Shown piece after piece: positions 17,901 to 25,167 of a stretch of DNA of 56,419 bases (the first letter of the stretch is position 1; each line of letters begins with the position of its first letter). The notes beneath the pieces were generated by a model that did not search any database, was not told the origin of the DNA, and saw only the letters and a program-made list of their open reading frames with translations. Origin of the DNA: XYA12-FULL-58-9 sp001798605 (lineage in GTDB: Bacteria > Myxococcota > XYA12-FULL-58-9). A program made the position numbers and the translations under genes. The DNA is taken from NCBI GenBank assembly GCA_036736205.1, contig DAINMX010000010.1:1-56419 (forward strand), read 5' to 3'.

Positions 17901-18494
17901 TCCAATCATGGTGGCGAAAGACAGTGCCGCCATGCCAACGGTGGGCCAATGGGAATAGTCGACGGCCGCGTCGATCACTCGGATGACGGTTTCGTAGTGG
18001 TGCGGAGCATTGTCGACGTAAACACCGAAGATCTTCGAGAGCTGAGACGTTGCAATGATGAGTGCTGCGGCGTTGGTGAATCCGTTTGTCACTGGATGCG
18101 AAAGGAAGTTGACAATGACGCCCAGTCTCAACAGGCCCAAGGTGAACTGAAACGCACCGACCAAGAATGCCAGCAGCAACGCATAGGCGATGAATTCTTT
18201 GCTGCCGGCAGTGGCAAGCGGTTCCAAGGCCGCCGCGGTCATCAAGGAGACCACCGCCACGGGGCCCGTGGCCAATTGTCGGCTAGAGCCGAACAGGCTG
18301 GCTATCATCGGCGGCAACAACGCCGCGTAAAGACCGTAGTATGGGGGCAAGCCAGCCAACTGGGCGTAGGCCATGGATTGCGGTATGAGCACCAGGGCCA
18401 CTGTTAAACCGGCGAGAAAATCGATTCGCAACGTTGTGCGGTGGTAACCCTCGAACCAACTCAAGAAAGGAAAAACTCGTTTAATGAACGACAT
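14910..18494 (-). CDS. SulP-family anion transporter with CxxCH loop insertion and four tandem STAS domains
   Basis: A 1194-residue protein, about twice the usual SulP length. The transport core has the family landmarks LAGLTVALVLIPQSMAYAQL (27-46), GLYAALLPP (54-62), and AISIAKAMAARTRQKLDANQEL (430-451), GSFSRSAVN (471-479). Between the seventh membrane helix (about 208-224) and IPAGLPSLSLPDF (395-407) there is an insertion of roughly 150 residues, predicted outside the cytoplasm, with one C280-L-R-C283-H284 haem-c attachment motif. After the membrane core come four STAS-like repeats of about 152 residues (about 584-720, 736-872, 888-1025, 1040-1175), each with a conserved Cys in H-x-L-x-x-C near its start and a Cys-Pro in the linker behind it. 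Only repeat 1 keeps a canonical D-A-S-G loop. Substrate could be sulfate, bicarbonate or another anion. Confidence 0.85.
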   Translation of the reverse strand: MSFIKRVFPFLSWFEGYHRTTLRIDFLAGLTVALVLIPQSMAYAQLAGLPPYYGLYAALLPPMIASLFGSSRQLATGPVAVVSLMTAAALEPLATAGSKEFIAYALLLAFLVGAFQFTLGLLRLGVIVNFLSHPVTNGFTNAAALIIATSQLSKIFGVYVDNAPHHYETVIRVIDAAVDYSHWPTVGMAALSFATMIGLRRLNPRLPNVLVAVVITTLLSWGLDFERNEVVPINDIQSPHTLELVQSFNAAVESKTALEIARSKSQKEATELNSQPQAMCLRCHEGRDPNLFLAPPTDTAPSHPTLRDVGALHDMAGLFDRHIAALKVEISVHRAELREQLFVKGDNESKDFFVRGEQPNNMASTGGPWRLKIGNSALDTSALTLTGGGAVIANIPAGLPSLSLPDFNWNVMSKLFVAALIISLLGFMEAISIAKAMAARTRQKLDANQELIGQGLANILGCMTQSYAVSGSFSRSAVNLQAGAKTGLSNVFSSGIVMVVLLLFAKTLYYLPQAVLASIIMMAVFGLLNVSGFVHAWRTSRVDGIVSVVTFVGTLVFAPHLERGIFIGVALSLGAYLYRSTRPHVVVLAPHRDGTMRNAQRHKLATCRHLSVVGFDGPLYFASANYLETELLNRVAELPELKHLLIAGNGITEVDASGEETLRHLVENLRGAGYGVSFSGMSEHVLDVLRRSHLYDEIGEEHFYGTRAQAIAAIYPSAHQGTSEDGCPFRQAMPPVVELSLHEDGSLRSVERHHLQTCRHIAALRFDAPLNFANTGFLAQEILNRFADRPTVRHIVFVGHGINDVDELGAEKLIELVRKLKADGFAVSFSGLKEDVVDALKRNSLLDVIGIDHIYPTQLTAIASIYSAAHTGSSEGDCPLRAVAPHVTELSWHHTGTLREVEHHRLETCEKIGVLRLEGPLVLFSRKAIQSEFIRWAKTRPEVESVVFLANTIHQLGPSERENLVALVQAVRDAEYKVVLAGFTDRVFASLGRHGVIDTIGINDVYPSAASALASLFHEAHTHASEEECPLRGILPRMVQLALHPDGSLRDARRHNLALCTRIVALRFDGPLDYGTIRFFEHELRSALGKQPSARHVLFAAHTLVRLDPIAAEELSLLVEQLQHDGYTFVFSGLKDEELEVLRQNGRSDIISTSAFFPTQAKAIQAIHKVSHADTNETCPLVGVVRINKETDEE
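17643..17657 (-). other. Codons for the CxxCH haem-c motif within the SulP gene
   Basis: Read on the minus strand these 15 bases encode Cys-Leu-Arg-Cys-His, residues 280-284 of the transporter. The motif is the minimal signature for covalent c-type haem attachment. It sits in the loop predicted to face the periplasm, which is where c-type cytochromes are matured. A distal ligand is not obvious; H313, M315 and H322 are candidates. Confidence 0.6.
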
Positions 18495-18543
18495 GTGTTG
18501 TCTGCTTCCTCATCCAACCCAATTCCCGCAGGTTCACAGTCCC

Positions 18544-19242
18544 TTAGCGTGGATCCGTCACGAAACCGGCGTCGATCTGTTCTTGGACCAGCTCGCGCGC
18601 GACTTCCCGGGGGTGTTCAGGCTCGCGGTCGCGAACGATGGTCTCGCCGTCACGAGTGATGATCTCGATCCGCAACAGCTCACCGTTTGCCTCGATCGAC
18701 CAACGTCGGCCATCGGGGTGGGTGAGGCTGGCGGAGAAGATCTTGGTCATCGGCGAAATGAGCTCGGTCACTCGCCACTCACTGTCGACCCAACCAAAAT
18801 TGCCGTGGAGTTTGCCAGCGGAAAAGATGGGGGGCGCGTGAGACGCACCACCTTCGTACGTCAAATCGTGAAAGGCGATGCTGTTGGTATTGGCAAGGGC
18901 TGCGGTGGCGGTGCCGGCTGCAGAGTTCGCCCTGGCCATGCTGTTGGCATTGGTCGCGGCATCGACATCGGTGACGGCTTCGACATCGGTGACGGCTTCG
19001 ACATCGACATTTGGATTGTGGCTGATGGTCCCCACCGCCCAATATTTGCGCCCGCGACTTGGGCGAATCACGACGCGGATCCATTGGCCGTTGCGCATGC
19101 TCTCCCTGTCGGTGAAGTAGGGGCGCTTCGGTGAGCGTGGGTTTGAGTTCGGGTACTTCTCATTGTGGGAACGGCTGTACTCGAGGTCTACCGCTGCGCT
19201 GAGAATGCCGGCGGGCATGTGTCTGTATAAACTGCTGGACAT
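18544..19242 (-). CDS. Hypothetical protein with internal Ala/Asn-rich low-complexity region
   Basis: A 232-residue protein with no family I recognise. Residues about 78-122 are low complexity: a hexapeptide VEAVTD repeated, then Ala/Asn/Thr-rich sequence. The flanking parts (about 1-75 and 123-232) look globular and beta-rich (GKYWAVG-like strand pattern, SEWRVTEL, LLRIEIITRDGETIV). No signal peptide or membrane helix. It lies 49 bases upstream of the SulP gene on the same strand, so the two are probably co-transcribed after creD. Its start codon is immediately preceded by a GC-rich hairpin that holds the Shine-Dalgarno in its loop. Confidence 0.6.
   Translation of the reverse strand: MSSSLYRHMPAGILSAAVDLEYSRSHNEKYPNSNPRSPKRPYFTDRESMRNGQWIRVVIRPSRGRKYWAVGTISHNPNVDVEAVTDVEAVTDVDAATNANSMARANSAAGTATAALANTNSIAFHDLTYEGGASHAPPIFSAGKLHGNFGWVDSEWRVTELISPMTKIFSASLTHPDGRRWSIEANGELLRIEIITRDGETIVRDREPEHPREVARELVQEQIDAGFVTDPR
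18964..18999 (-). repeat. Two tandem copies of an 18-base unit
   Basis: GACATCGGTGACGGCTTC occurs twice head to tail, followed by a partial third copy. In frame it encodes the VEAVTD hexapeptide repeat of the hypothetical protein. In-frame unit length means copy-number changes would not break the gene. Confidence 0.8.
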
Positions 19243-19243
19243 C

Positions 19244-19266
19244 GCGCGGCACCTTAGGGGCCGCGC
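19244..19266 (-). promoter_or_regulatory. Start-proximal hairpin with Shine-Dalgarno in the loop
   Basis: Minus-strand RNA would fold with arms GCGCGGC (19266-19260) and GCCGCGC (19250-19244), seven G-C-rich pairs. The nine-base loop CCCTAAGGT contains AAGG, the only Shine-Dalgarno candidate, and the stem ends one base before the ATG at 19242. This geometry could control ribosome access to the hypothetical gene and, by coupling, to SulP. Confidence 0.55.
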
Positions 19267-19353
19267 CTGATTTCGTCAACGGAATGTTTTCCCACCCGGT
19301 AGTAGCCTGAAGATCGAGAGCGGTATTGTGGAACGGACAATGGCGCACTGCGG

Positions 19354-20661
19354 TTAGCTCCGTTCGGTTGTGGGGGCTGATGACGGCAGTGAGCTGCGGG
19401 GCTTTTGGCCGATGGTGTTCCAATTGACCCTGCGGGTCAGAAACATCACCAAGGCAAGCAGGGCGAACAGGGCCCAGGACCCTGCAAGCAGTGCGAGCGT
19501 CTCTTCGCGGAGGATGACGTAGAGCAGACCGTAGGTTGCGCCGAGTCCCAGGCCGCATAACGCGGCGCGACTTTCCTTGACCAACATGGTTCGGGCGTAG
19601 GCGAAGATGAGCACAACGACGGCACTCGCGGCGATGAGATAGGAGAGCCCAAAGGCCAGGTGTTCGGATAGAGACAACAGGAGTAGATAGAAGACCACCA
19701 AAGCGCAGCCGACGAAGAGGTATTGGATTGGGTGTATCGAAAGACGCGCCACCACCTCGAACAAAAAGAAAGTGACGAAGGTGATGACGATGATGAACAG
19801 GGCGTATTTTACCCCCCGAGTCACCTGGTGATAATGGCTGACGGCGTCGATGAAGCGAACGGTGATGGCCGGGGACCGAGAGCTAGTGTCTGCGAGGGAG
19901 TCACCGATCTGCGATGTCATCATCCCCGACGTCGTCGAGTCGAGGTGCCAAGTTGCGGCAAAACCGGAGTCATCGACGGTGCGAGAGGTCGGTAATCGAG
20001 CGCCATTGAAACTCGGGTGTGGCCAGTCTGATTTCAATACCACCGCGACACTTTCGCCGAACGGAGTGAGGTCCAGTGTGTCAGAGCCGAAGGCTTCGAT
20101 AGTGGCTGCGAGTGTGACGGTCCCGCCGCGTCGAATCGCAGGAGCGTGCAACACCGGGCCAGGGATCCCGTGCTCATTGAAAGCCTTGCGGAGCGGCTGA
20201 TTGAGGCCGTTGACATCGATGTGCCCGGCCACTGATCCATCGGATTTGGCACCCAACAGGAATACCCATGAAGCGTTGTTCCAGTCGAGGCTGGAAGGGG
20301 CGGTATCGATTCGGTTTGTGTCCTGGGATGGGGCGGTATCGATTCGGTTTGTGTCTTGGGATGGGGCGGCATCGGTTCGGTTTGTGTCCTGGGATGGGGC
20401 ACCGACGCGGTTTGACTCTTGGGAGGGGGCGCGCTCAGGTGCCACCTTCACGGTGCCGCGGATGAGCATGGTGCTGCGGTAGGTGGGGAGACGGAAGATA
20501 TTGCGATATCGTTCGACCACGGGAATGTCACCTTGGATCGATAACGTGTCCAAAGTGATGAAGTGATGCTCATGGGTGCCGATTGTTGGAACCACAAGAA
20601 TTGGGCCGCGAAGGGAAATCGGCGGTCCCCATTGCTGCTGGAGCTCCTCGGAGACCTCTAG
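19354..20661 (-). CDS. creD: CreD-like inner membrane protein, N-terminus lost in scaffold gap
   Basis: The C-terminal half is typical CreD: FIDAVSHYHQVTRGVKYALF, then VVARLSIHPIQYLFVG, and SLSEHLAFGLSYLIAA followed by closely spaced membrane helices. The remaining N-terminal part has the WGPPISLRGPILVVP signature of the large extracytoplasmic region. The beginning, including the first membrane helix, falls in the N gap, so the start is unknown. CreD is an inner-membrane envelope protein in many Gram-negatives, often under two-component control, which fits the kinase and regulator genes just to the right. An unusual 11-residue repeat (APSQDTNRIDT-type, about four copies) interrupts the extracytoplasmic domain. 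Confidence 0.88.
   Translation of the reverse strand, partial: LEVSEELQQQWGPPISLRGPILVVPTIGTHEHHFITLDTLSIQGDIPVVERYRNIFRLPTYRSTMLIRGTVKVAPERAPSQESNRVGAPSQDTNRTDAAPSQDTNRIDTAPSQDTNRIDTAPSSLDWNNASWVFLLGAKSDGSVAGHIDVNGLNQPLRKAFNEHGIPGPVLHAPAIRRGGTVTLAATIEAFGSDTLDLTPFGESVAVVLKSDWPHPSFNGARLPTSRTVDDSGFAATWHLDSTTSGMMTSQIGDSLADTSSRSPAITVRFIDAVSHYHQVTRGVKYALFIIVITFVTFFLFEVVARLSIHPIQYLFVGCALVVFYLLLLSLSEHLAFGLSYLIAASAVVVLIFAYARTMLVKESRAALCGLGLGATYGLLYVILREETLALLAGSWALFALLALVMFLTRRVNWNTIGQKPRSSLPSSAPTTERS
20297..20428 (-). repeat. Four tandem copies of a 33-base unit inside creD
   Basis: Units begin at 20297, 20330, 20363 and 20396; the first three are nearly identical and the fourth has diverged. They encode an 11-residue hydrophilic repeat (A-P-S-Q-D-T-N-R-I-D-T type). 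Because 33 is a multiple of three, copy number can vary without frameshift. Confidence 0.85.
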
Positions 20662-20761
20662 NNNNNNNNNNNNNNNNNNNNNNNNNNNNNNNNNNNNNNN
20701 NNNNNNNNNNNNNNNNNNNNNNNNNNNNNNNNNNNNNNNNNNNNNNNNNNNNNNNNNNNNN
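20662..20761. other. Scaffold gap (100 N)
   Basis: Exactly 100 N, the usual placeholder for a gap of unknown size. It removes the start of creD and possibly other sequence. Frames should not be joined across it. Confidence 0.99.
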
Positions 20762-20828
20762 GTGGGGATGAAATCGAGTTTTCGCGGAGAAATGATGCAG
20801 TTCTTGTGCAAGAGTGTCCGACTTGCGA

Positions 20829-21257
20829 CTATTCTGGGTTATTCTGGGTTAACAATCGGTCAAGGGGGGGCGAAGGCCGGCGGCTTCTTTCTTCCTGGGC
20901 GCGAGCTACAGCCCGCAGCATGACGGCTGCGAGATCGGTCAGCTCAACGGGCTTGTTGAGGTACTCAAAGGCTCCGAGCTCACGCGCCAGTTCTTCATCA
21001 TTTTCGTTGCCGTGGCCACTGACGACGATGACCTGTACGTGCGGTCGCAATTTTCTTACCCGGCGCAGAACCTCGTGGCCACTTATGCCGGGCATGCGCA
21101 AGTCGAGCACCATGATGTCGTAATCCCCCGCCCGAATGCGCGACAAGGCTTGCTCACCGTCGAAGGCCACGTCGGACCGCATGTCGCGCATCTCGAGGCG
21201 TTCGGCGAGGGTCGTGATGTAATCGCGCTCGTCGTCGACCAACAGAATCTTGGACAC
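20829..21257 (-). CDS. Single-domain response regulator
   Basis: A receiver domain of about 142 residues. The GTG start (reading M-SKILLVDDERDY) has GGAGG five bases upstream; the longer open frame has no credible start. Acidic pair DD (7-8), phosphoacceptor D51 (LDLRMPG), VVSGHG and Lys in YLNKPVE are present. The C-terminal tail is basic and low complexity. It is divergent from the histidine kinase gene 227 bases away, making it a likely partner of that phosphorelay. The last codons contain a tandem 10-base duplication (AACCCAGAAT twice) that ends at the stop. Confidence 0.9.
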   Translation of the reverse strand: MSKILLVDDERDYITTLAERLEMRDMRSDVAFDGEQALSRIRAGDYDIMVLDLRMPGISGHEVLRRVRKLRPHVQVIVVSGHGNENDEELARELGAFEYLNKPVELTDLAAVMLRAVARAQEERSRRPSPPLDRLLTQNNPE

Positions 21258-21484
21258 GTGGTCCTCCGCAAGCCCAAGCAGGTCGTAGGCAAACCCACAG
21301 GCTTTCAAGGGTCGAGGATAGCGAACCGCGGTCTCGATGTATATCCCAGTGAACTCCTGAACTCCTGGCGCTGCGAAATGGTCCGCGAGAGCCACCGCCC
21401 GCAAACACCGCAAACAAACAGCCCTTGTGTGTCGATCGCGACTTTCTTATGCTCCGGCTGATGGCGAATTTCTACTAGTCCTGC

Positions 21485-23215
21485 ATGGCAATGAGGGTTG
21501 GCGATGTGATGAATCTGAGAGTTGACTCACCTCAAGCCGCCGTTGAGAGCTCCACCCTCATACCCCATGGCTATTACCGCAGGTTGCGGTGGATTTCCGT
21601 CAGCGCTGTGGCGTCGGTGTCGGTGATTCCACTCATTATTATGACGGTGATCAACTATCACCAGTACGAGGAGGCGTTTCGCATCGAAGCGACCCGACCG
21701 GTGCATCGTCTCACCGTGAGCGCCAAGCTCTCGATGGAATCCTATCTGTCAGAGAGGCTGTCCGCGTTGCAACTCGTCAATCGCGCGGCCTCCATAGAGG
21801 AGATGCGCGACTCTGCAGAACTGGCCAAATGGCTCACCCACATCAAACGGTCGTTTGGTGGTTTTGTGGATCTGGGCCTCATTGATGCTGCGGGCAAACA
21901 GGTGTCCTACGCCGGTCCGCACGAGCTCATAGGACGCAGTTATCAGGATCATGATTGGTTCCATGAGGTTTCCCAACGTGGTGTATACGTGAGCGATGTG
22001 TTTCTCGGTTATCGAGACTCGCCGCATTTTGTCATCGCCGTCATTCATGACACCAGTGACGGCACCCTCTACGTCCTGCGTGCGACCATCGACACGAACG
22101 CCATCGTCCGCCGTTTGGCCTCGTTGGCGGGGCCGGAGCTCAATGATGCTTTCTTGATCAACCGTGAGGGCATCCTGCAAACGCCCTCGCGCTTGTTTGG
22201 TGAGGTGTTGGGACAGTTGCCCTTCCAAGTTGCTGAGAATCCGGAGGAACCCGGTATTTTGGAGACCAAAGATCCTGACGGCAAACCAGTATTGGTCGGT
22301 TATGCCGCGGTATCCAACACCCCGTTCGAGGTGGCGATGATCAATCGCTCTGGCGTCTACCACGGCGATTGGTTGTCGTTGCGGCGTGAGTTGGTGTCCT
22401 TTCTCATTGTTAGCGTGCTGTTGATCTTGGGAATGGTTTTTTGGGGTGCGACGTACATGATCAACCGGGCTCGTAACGCAGACAGCCGCCGCGCCACCCT
22501 GTACCACAAGATGGAGTATACCAATAAGATGGCGGCGATTGGGCGCCTTGCTGCTGGCGTCGCCCACGAGATCAACAATCCACTGTCGATCATTCATCAG
22601 AATGCCGGACTCGTCCAAGATCTTCTTTCGGTGTCAGGCAAAGAACCGCCCAAAGAAAAACTGTTGTCGCTCATTGAGTCGGTGTTGTCCTCCGTTGACC
22701 GATGCAGCGCCATCACGCACAGGTTGTTGGGCTTCGCTCGGCACATGGATGTGGAGACCGAGGAGATTGATCTCGAGTTATTGATTCGCGGGGTCTTGAT
22801 GTTTTTGGAGAAAGAAGCAAGTTATCGCAATCTCCGAGTCGACGTCACGGTCGACGAAAAAGTGCCGACCATCCAGAGTGACCGCGGCCAGCTGCAGCAA
22901 GTGTTTCTCAATATCATCAACAACGCATTCGCCGCGGTGGAGGAGGGGGGATCCATTGCCATCTCTGTTCGCAAACTCAACGACCAGCAGGTGGCGGTGG
23001 CGATCACCGACAACGGTATGGGCATCCCTGAGCAGAATCTTGCGCATATCTTTGAGCCGTTCTTCACTACCAAAAAGGGGGCGGGTACCGGTCTAGGACT
23101 GTCCATTACGTACGGGATCATTCAGAAACTAGGCGGTAAGATTGAAGTAGACAGTCATGAGGGCAAGGGTACTTGCTTCACCGTGACCTTGCCGTTGGAG
23201 AGGAAACAATCGTGA
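21485..23215 (+). CDS. Membrane sensor histidine kinase with dCACHE-like periplasmic domain
   Basis: A 576-residue kinase. A membrane helix at about 36-56, a periplasmic double-CACHE-like region at about 57-300 (FVDLGLIDAAGKQVSYAGP, QDHDWFHEV, FLINREGILQTPS, YAAVSNTPFEVAMI), a second helix at about 303-325, then HisKA with H361 in GVAHEINNPLS, and an HATPase with N box NIINNAF, G1 DNGMGIP, F box EPFFTTK and G2 GTGLGLS. CACHE domains bind small extracellular ligands. It opens a tightly packed HK-RR-HK-like-RR cluster, ten bases before the first regulator gene. In-frame ATGs at 21491 and 21509 are alternative starts. Confidence 0.92.
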   Translation: MAMRVGDVMNLRVDSPQAAVESSTLIPHGYYRRLRWISVSAVASVSVIPLIIMTVINYHQYEEAFRIEATRPVHRLTVSAKLSMESYLSERLSALQLVNRAASIEEMRDSAELAKWLTHIKRSFGGFVDLGLIDAAGKQVSYAGPHELIGRSYQDHDWFHEVSQRGVYVSDVFLGYRDSPHFVIAVIHDTSDGTLYVLRATIDTNAIVRRLASLAGPELNDAFLINREGILQTPSRLFGEVLGQLPFQVAENPEEPGILETKDPDGKPVLVGYAAVSNTPFEVAMINRSGVYHGDWLSLRRELVSFLIVSVLLILGMVFWGATYMINRARNADSRRATLYHKMEYTNKMAAIGRLAAGVAHEINNPLSIIHQNAGLVQDLLSVSGKEPPKEKLLSLIESVLSSVDRCSAITHRLLGFARHMDVETEEIDLELLIRGVLMFLEKEASYRNLRVDVTVDEKVPTIQSDRGQLQQVFLNIINNAFAAVEEGGSIAISVRKLNDQQVAVAITDNGMGIPEQNLAHIFEPFFTTKKGAGTGLGLSITYGIIQKLGGKIEVDSHEGKGTCFTVTLPLERKQS

Positions 23216-23225
23216 GGAGGGCGGC

Positions 23226-23612
23226 ATGCGAGTTCTGATGGTCGATGACGAGGTGGAGCTCGTCAATGCGCTGGTCGAGAGGTTGGGGATTCGCGATATC
23301 GACGCCGTGGGGGTTACCAACGGGCACGACGCCCTCGAGAAGATCTACGAAGAGCCGTTCGATGTGGTTGTCTGTGATGTGAAGATGCCCGGACTCGGCG
23401 GCCTCGATGTCATCAAAAAGGTCAAAGAGAAATGGCCCGACCTCGCAGTCATTCTCCTCACCGGCCATGGATCCACCCGCGATGCGGAAGAAGGAGTGCG
23501 GGCTGGTGCCTTCCGTTATCTGATGAAGCCAATCAACATTGAGACGCTCGTCGAGGTGCTGCGAGAAGCCACGGAAGCGGGAAACGGGCGTGGTGATGGT
23601 CAGATCCCCTGA
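23226..23612 (+). CDS. Single-domain response regulator
   Basis: A 128-residue receiver with acidic pair DD (7-8), phosphoacceptor D51 (VCDVKMPG), LLTGHGSTRDA and the conserved Lys in RYLMKPIN. GAGG with a GGCGGC run precedes the ATG. It sits directly downstream of the CACHE kinase and its 3' end overlaps the next gene by 17 bases, so it is the probable first phosphoacceptor in the relay. No output domain is present. Confidence 0.93.
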   Translation: MRVLMVDDEVELVNALVERLGIRDIDAVGVTNGHDALEKIYEEPFDVVVCDVKMPGLGGLDVIKKVKEKWPDLAVILLTGHGSTRDAEEGVRAGAFRYLMKPINIETLVEVLREATEAGNGRGDGQIP

Positions 23613-24285
23613 TCGCGATTTGGCGGCGCGCCAGAATGGTTTCGCCTTCTTTGGTGCGATCACTGCGAGCCTCTCGCATGAGCTGAACAATGTTCTGGCG
23701 ACCATCAAGGAGTTGTCTGGCCTCTTGGAGGACTTGGTCCACGCCGTCAAACCAGAGCGGCCCCTCAACGGGGAGCGCGTGATCTCATCACTGGAAAAGA
23801 TGAATGTCCAAGTGGAGAGGGGTCGACGTTACGTGAAGCAACTCAATCGCTTTGCACATAGCGCCGACGAACCAGAGGCCGCGATCGATCTCTGCGATAC
23901 CGTTGCCGAGATCGTGGCCCTGAGTCAGAGGTTGGCAAAGCTCAATCGGGTCGATCTCATCACAGAGTTGCCCGAGCAGATGGTCAAGATTGACGGGAGC
24001 TCTTTCGAGGCCCAACATGTTCTCTATCGTTGTCTCAAGGCTGTGATGACCGCGGCGGGTCAAGGGGAGAAGGTTGTTGTTCGCTTGTCTGACGATGGAC
24101 CGCGGATAGTCGTAGAAGTGGCAGGTCCCGATCGGGCGATTGATGTGTCGCCGGAATGGTTGCATGTGACCGAACGGTTGGCTGAGGAAGTTGGTGCTGT
24201 TTTTGTTTCCGAAGGGGGAGACTCGGGGAAGATGCTGCTCCACTGGGAACCGGGTCGCGCTGTTATTGGAGAGGTGAGGTTATGA
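23596..24285 (+). CDS. Histidine kinase-like phosphotransfer protein with degenerate ATP-binding domain
   Basis: A 229-residue cytosolic protein. The dimerisation helix pair has a clear phosphorylatable H28 in SLSHELNNVLATIKEL. The C-terminal half follows the HATPase layout but the N box has no Asn pair (VLYRCLKAVMTAA), the G1 box reads AGPDRAID instead of D-x-G-x-G, and no G2 glycine run is visible. It is therefore unlikely to bind ATP and may work as a histidine phosphotransferase between the regulators on either side. The start ATG lies inside the upstream regulator gene, and its stop overlaps the next start (ATGA), so all three are translationally coupled. Confidence 0.75.
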   Translation: MVRSPDRDLAARQNGFAFFGAITASLSHELNNVLATIKELSGLLEDLVHAVKPERPLNGERVISSLEKMNVQVERGRRYVKQLNRFAHSADEPEAAIDLCDTVAEIVALSQRLAKLNRVDLITELPEQMVKIDGSSFEAQHVLYRCLKAVMTAAGQGEKVVVRLSDDGPRIVVEVAGPDRAIDVSPEWLHVTERLAEEVGAVFVSEGGDSGKMLLHWEPGRAVIGEVRL

Positions 24286-24713
24286 GTCACGAAAAGGTTC
24301 TACTGGTCGATGACGAAAAGGATTTTGTCGAAGTTCTCGCGATGCGGCTGGAGACCCGAGAATTCGACGTCGACATGGTGCTAAGCGGCGAGGAAGCTTT
24401 GGTCAAGGCGGGGCAGAGAGGTTACGATGCCATCTTGCTCGACTTGGCGATGCCGGGCATGGATGGAATCGAGACGCTGCGGCGCCTACGCGAAATCAAT
24501 CCCGACTCGCAGGTGATCGTGCTGACAGGGCGTGCCACGGTCAAGCAGGCAACGGAGATCATGAAGCTTGGGGCCCTTGACCTCTTGGAGAAGCCCGTCG
24601 ACATTGAAGTCTTGGTGGAGGGCATTTCGCAAGCGGCCACCAACAAGTTCAGACTTTCGGAGCAACGGATCGCCGAGCGGACCGAGGAGATCATCAAGCG
24701 TCACGGTTGGTGA
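24282..24713 (+). CDS. Single-domain response regulator with C-terminal helix
   Basis: A 143-residue protein: receiver with DD (10-11), D54 (LLDLAMPG), VLTGRATVKQA and Lys in DLLEKPVD, then a charged helical extension (LSEQRIAERTEEIIKRHGW). It is the terminal gene of the relay cluster and is closely similar to the regulator at 13228-13593 that precedes the LCIB-like gene, which suggests the cluster and the SulP/LCIB region belong to one network (inference). Confidence 0.93.
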   Translation: MSHEKVLLVDDEKDFVEVLAMRLETREFDVDMVLSGEEALVKAGQRGYDAILLDLAMPGMDGIETLRRLREINPDSQVIVLTGRATVKQATEIMKLGALDLLEKPVDIEVLVEGISQAATNKFRLSEQRIAERTEEIIKRHGW

Positions 24714-24824
24714 GTTGTCTTACCGGTCTGCGGGCCAGTGTCTTTGCATACGCCGTTTTTTTGCCTATTTGGCCGCTTCGGGTTATTCGACGTGTAGAGG
24801 TCGGTGAACCACGAGGGGTCTACG

Positions 24825-24989
24825 ATGAAGGACGACGCATTTTTGGAGCTGGAAAGAGCCCGCTATGAGTACCGTTTGGCTATGCGACGTTATGGGGAGG
24901 CCCCATCGCAGGCGACGCGGCTCGATTGGATGCGTGCTCAGCGCAGGCTGGCCATCGCAGTGAGCGAACAGCTCAACATACCTTTGTAA
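24825..24989 (+). CDS. Small helical hypothetical protein
   Basis: A 54-residue product (MKDDAFLELERARYEYRLA...) rich in Arg, Ala and Glu and likely one long helix or helical hairpin. The ATG has GAGGGG six bases upstream; an in-frame GTG at 24804 is less likely. No family recognised. It lies between the phosphorelay and pgpA. Confidence 0.5.
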   Translation: MKDDAFLELERARYEYRLAMRRYGEAPSQATRLDWMRAQRRLAIAVSEQLNIPL

Positions 24990-25167
24990 TCCAGCCCGCA
25001 TTGGATTTGCGCGTCGAGTTAGGCCGCCCGCATTTGGATTTGGGCGAAGAGTTGAGCCGCTGCTCCGTTGCCAATACTCAGCGTTCCCAACCTGTCACTG
25101 TGGTCAACGCGATAGTACTCATCGGTGCGACGTCATTGCTGCGTGAGGCTGCAGCTTGGAGGAACCT

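Noticed and set aside
20762..20828. Possible creD N-terminus right of the gap
   Set aside because: The translated stretch (MHKNCIISPRKLDFIP) has no membrane helix expected at a CreD start, and the gap size is unknown, so I did not join it.
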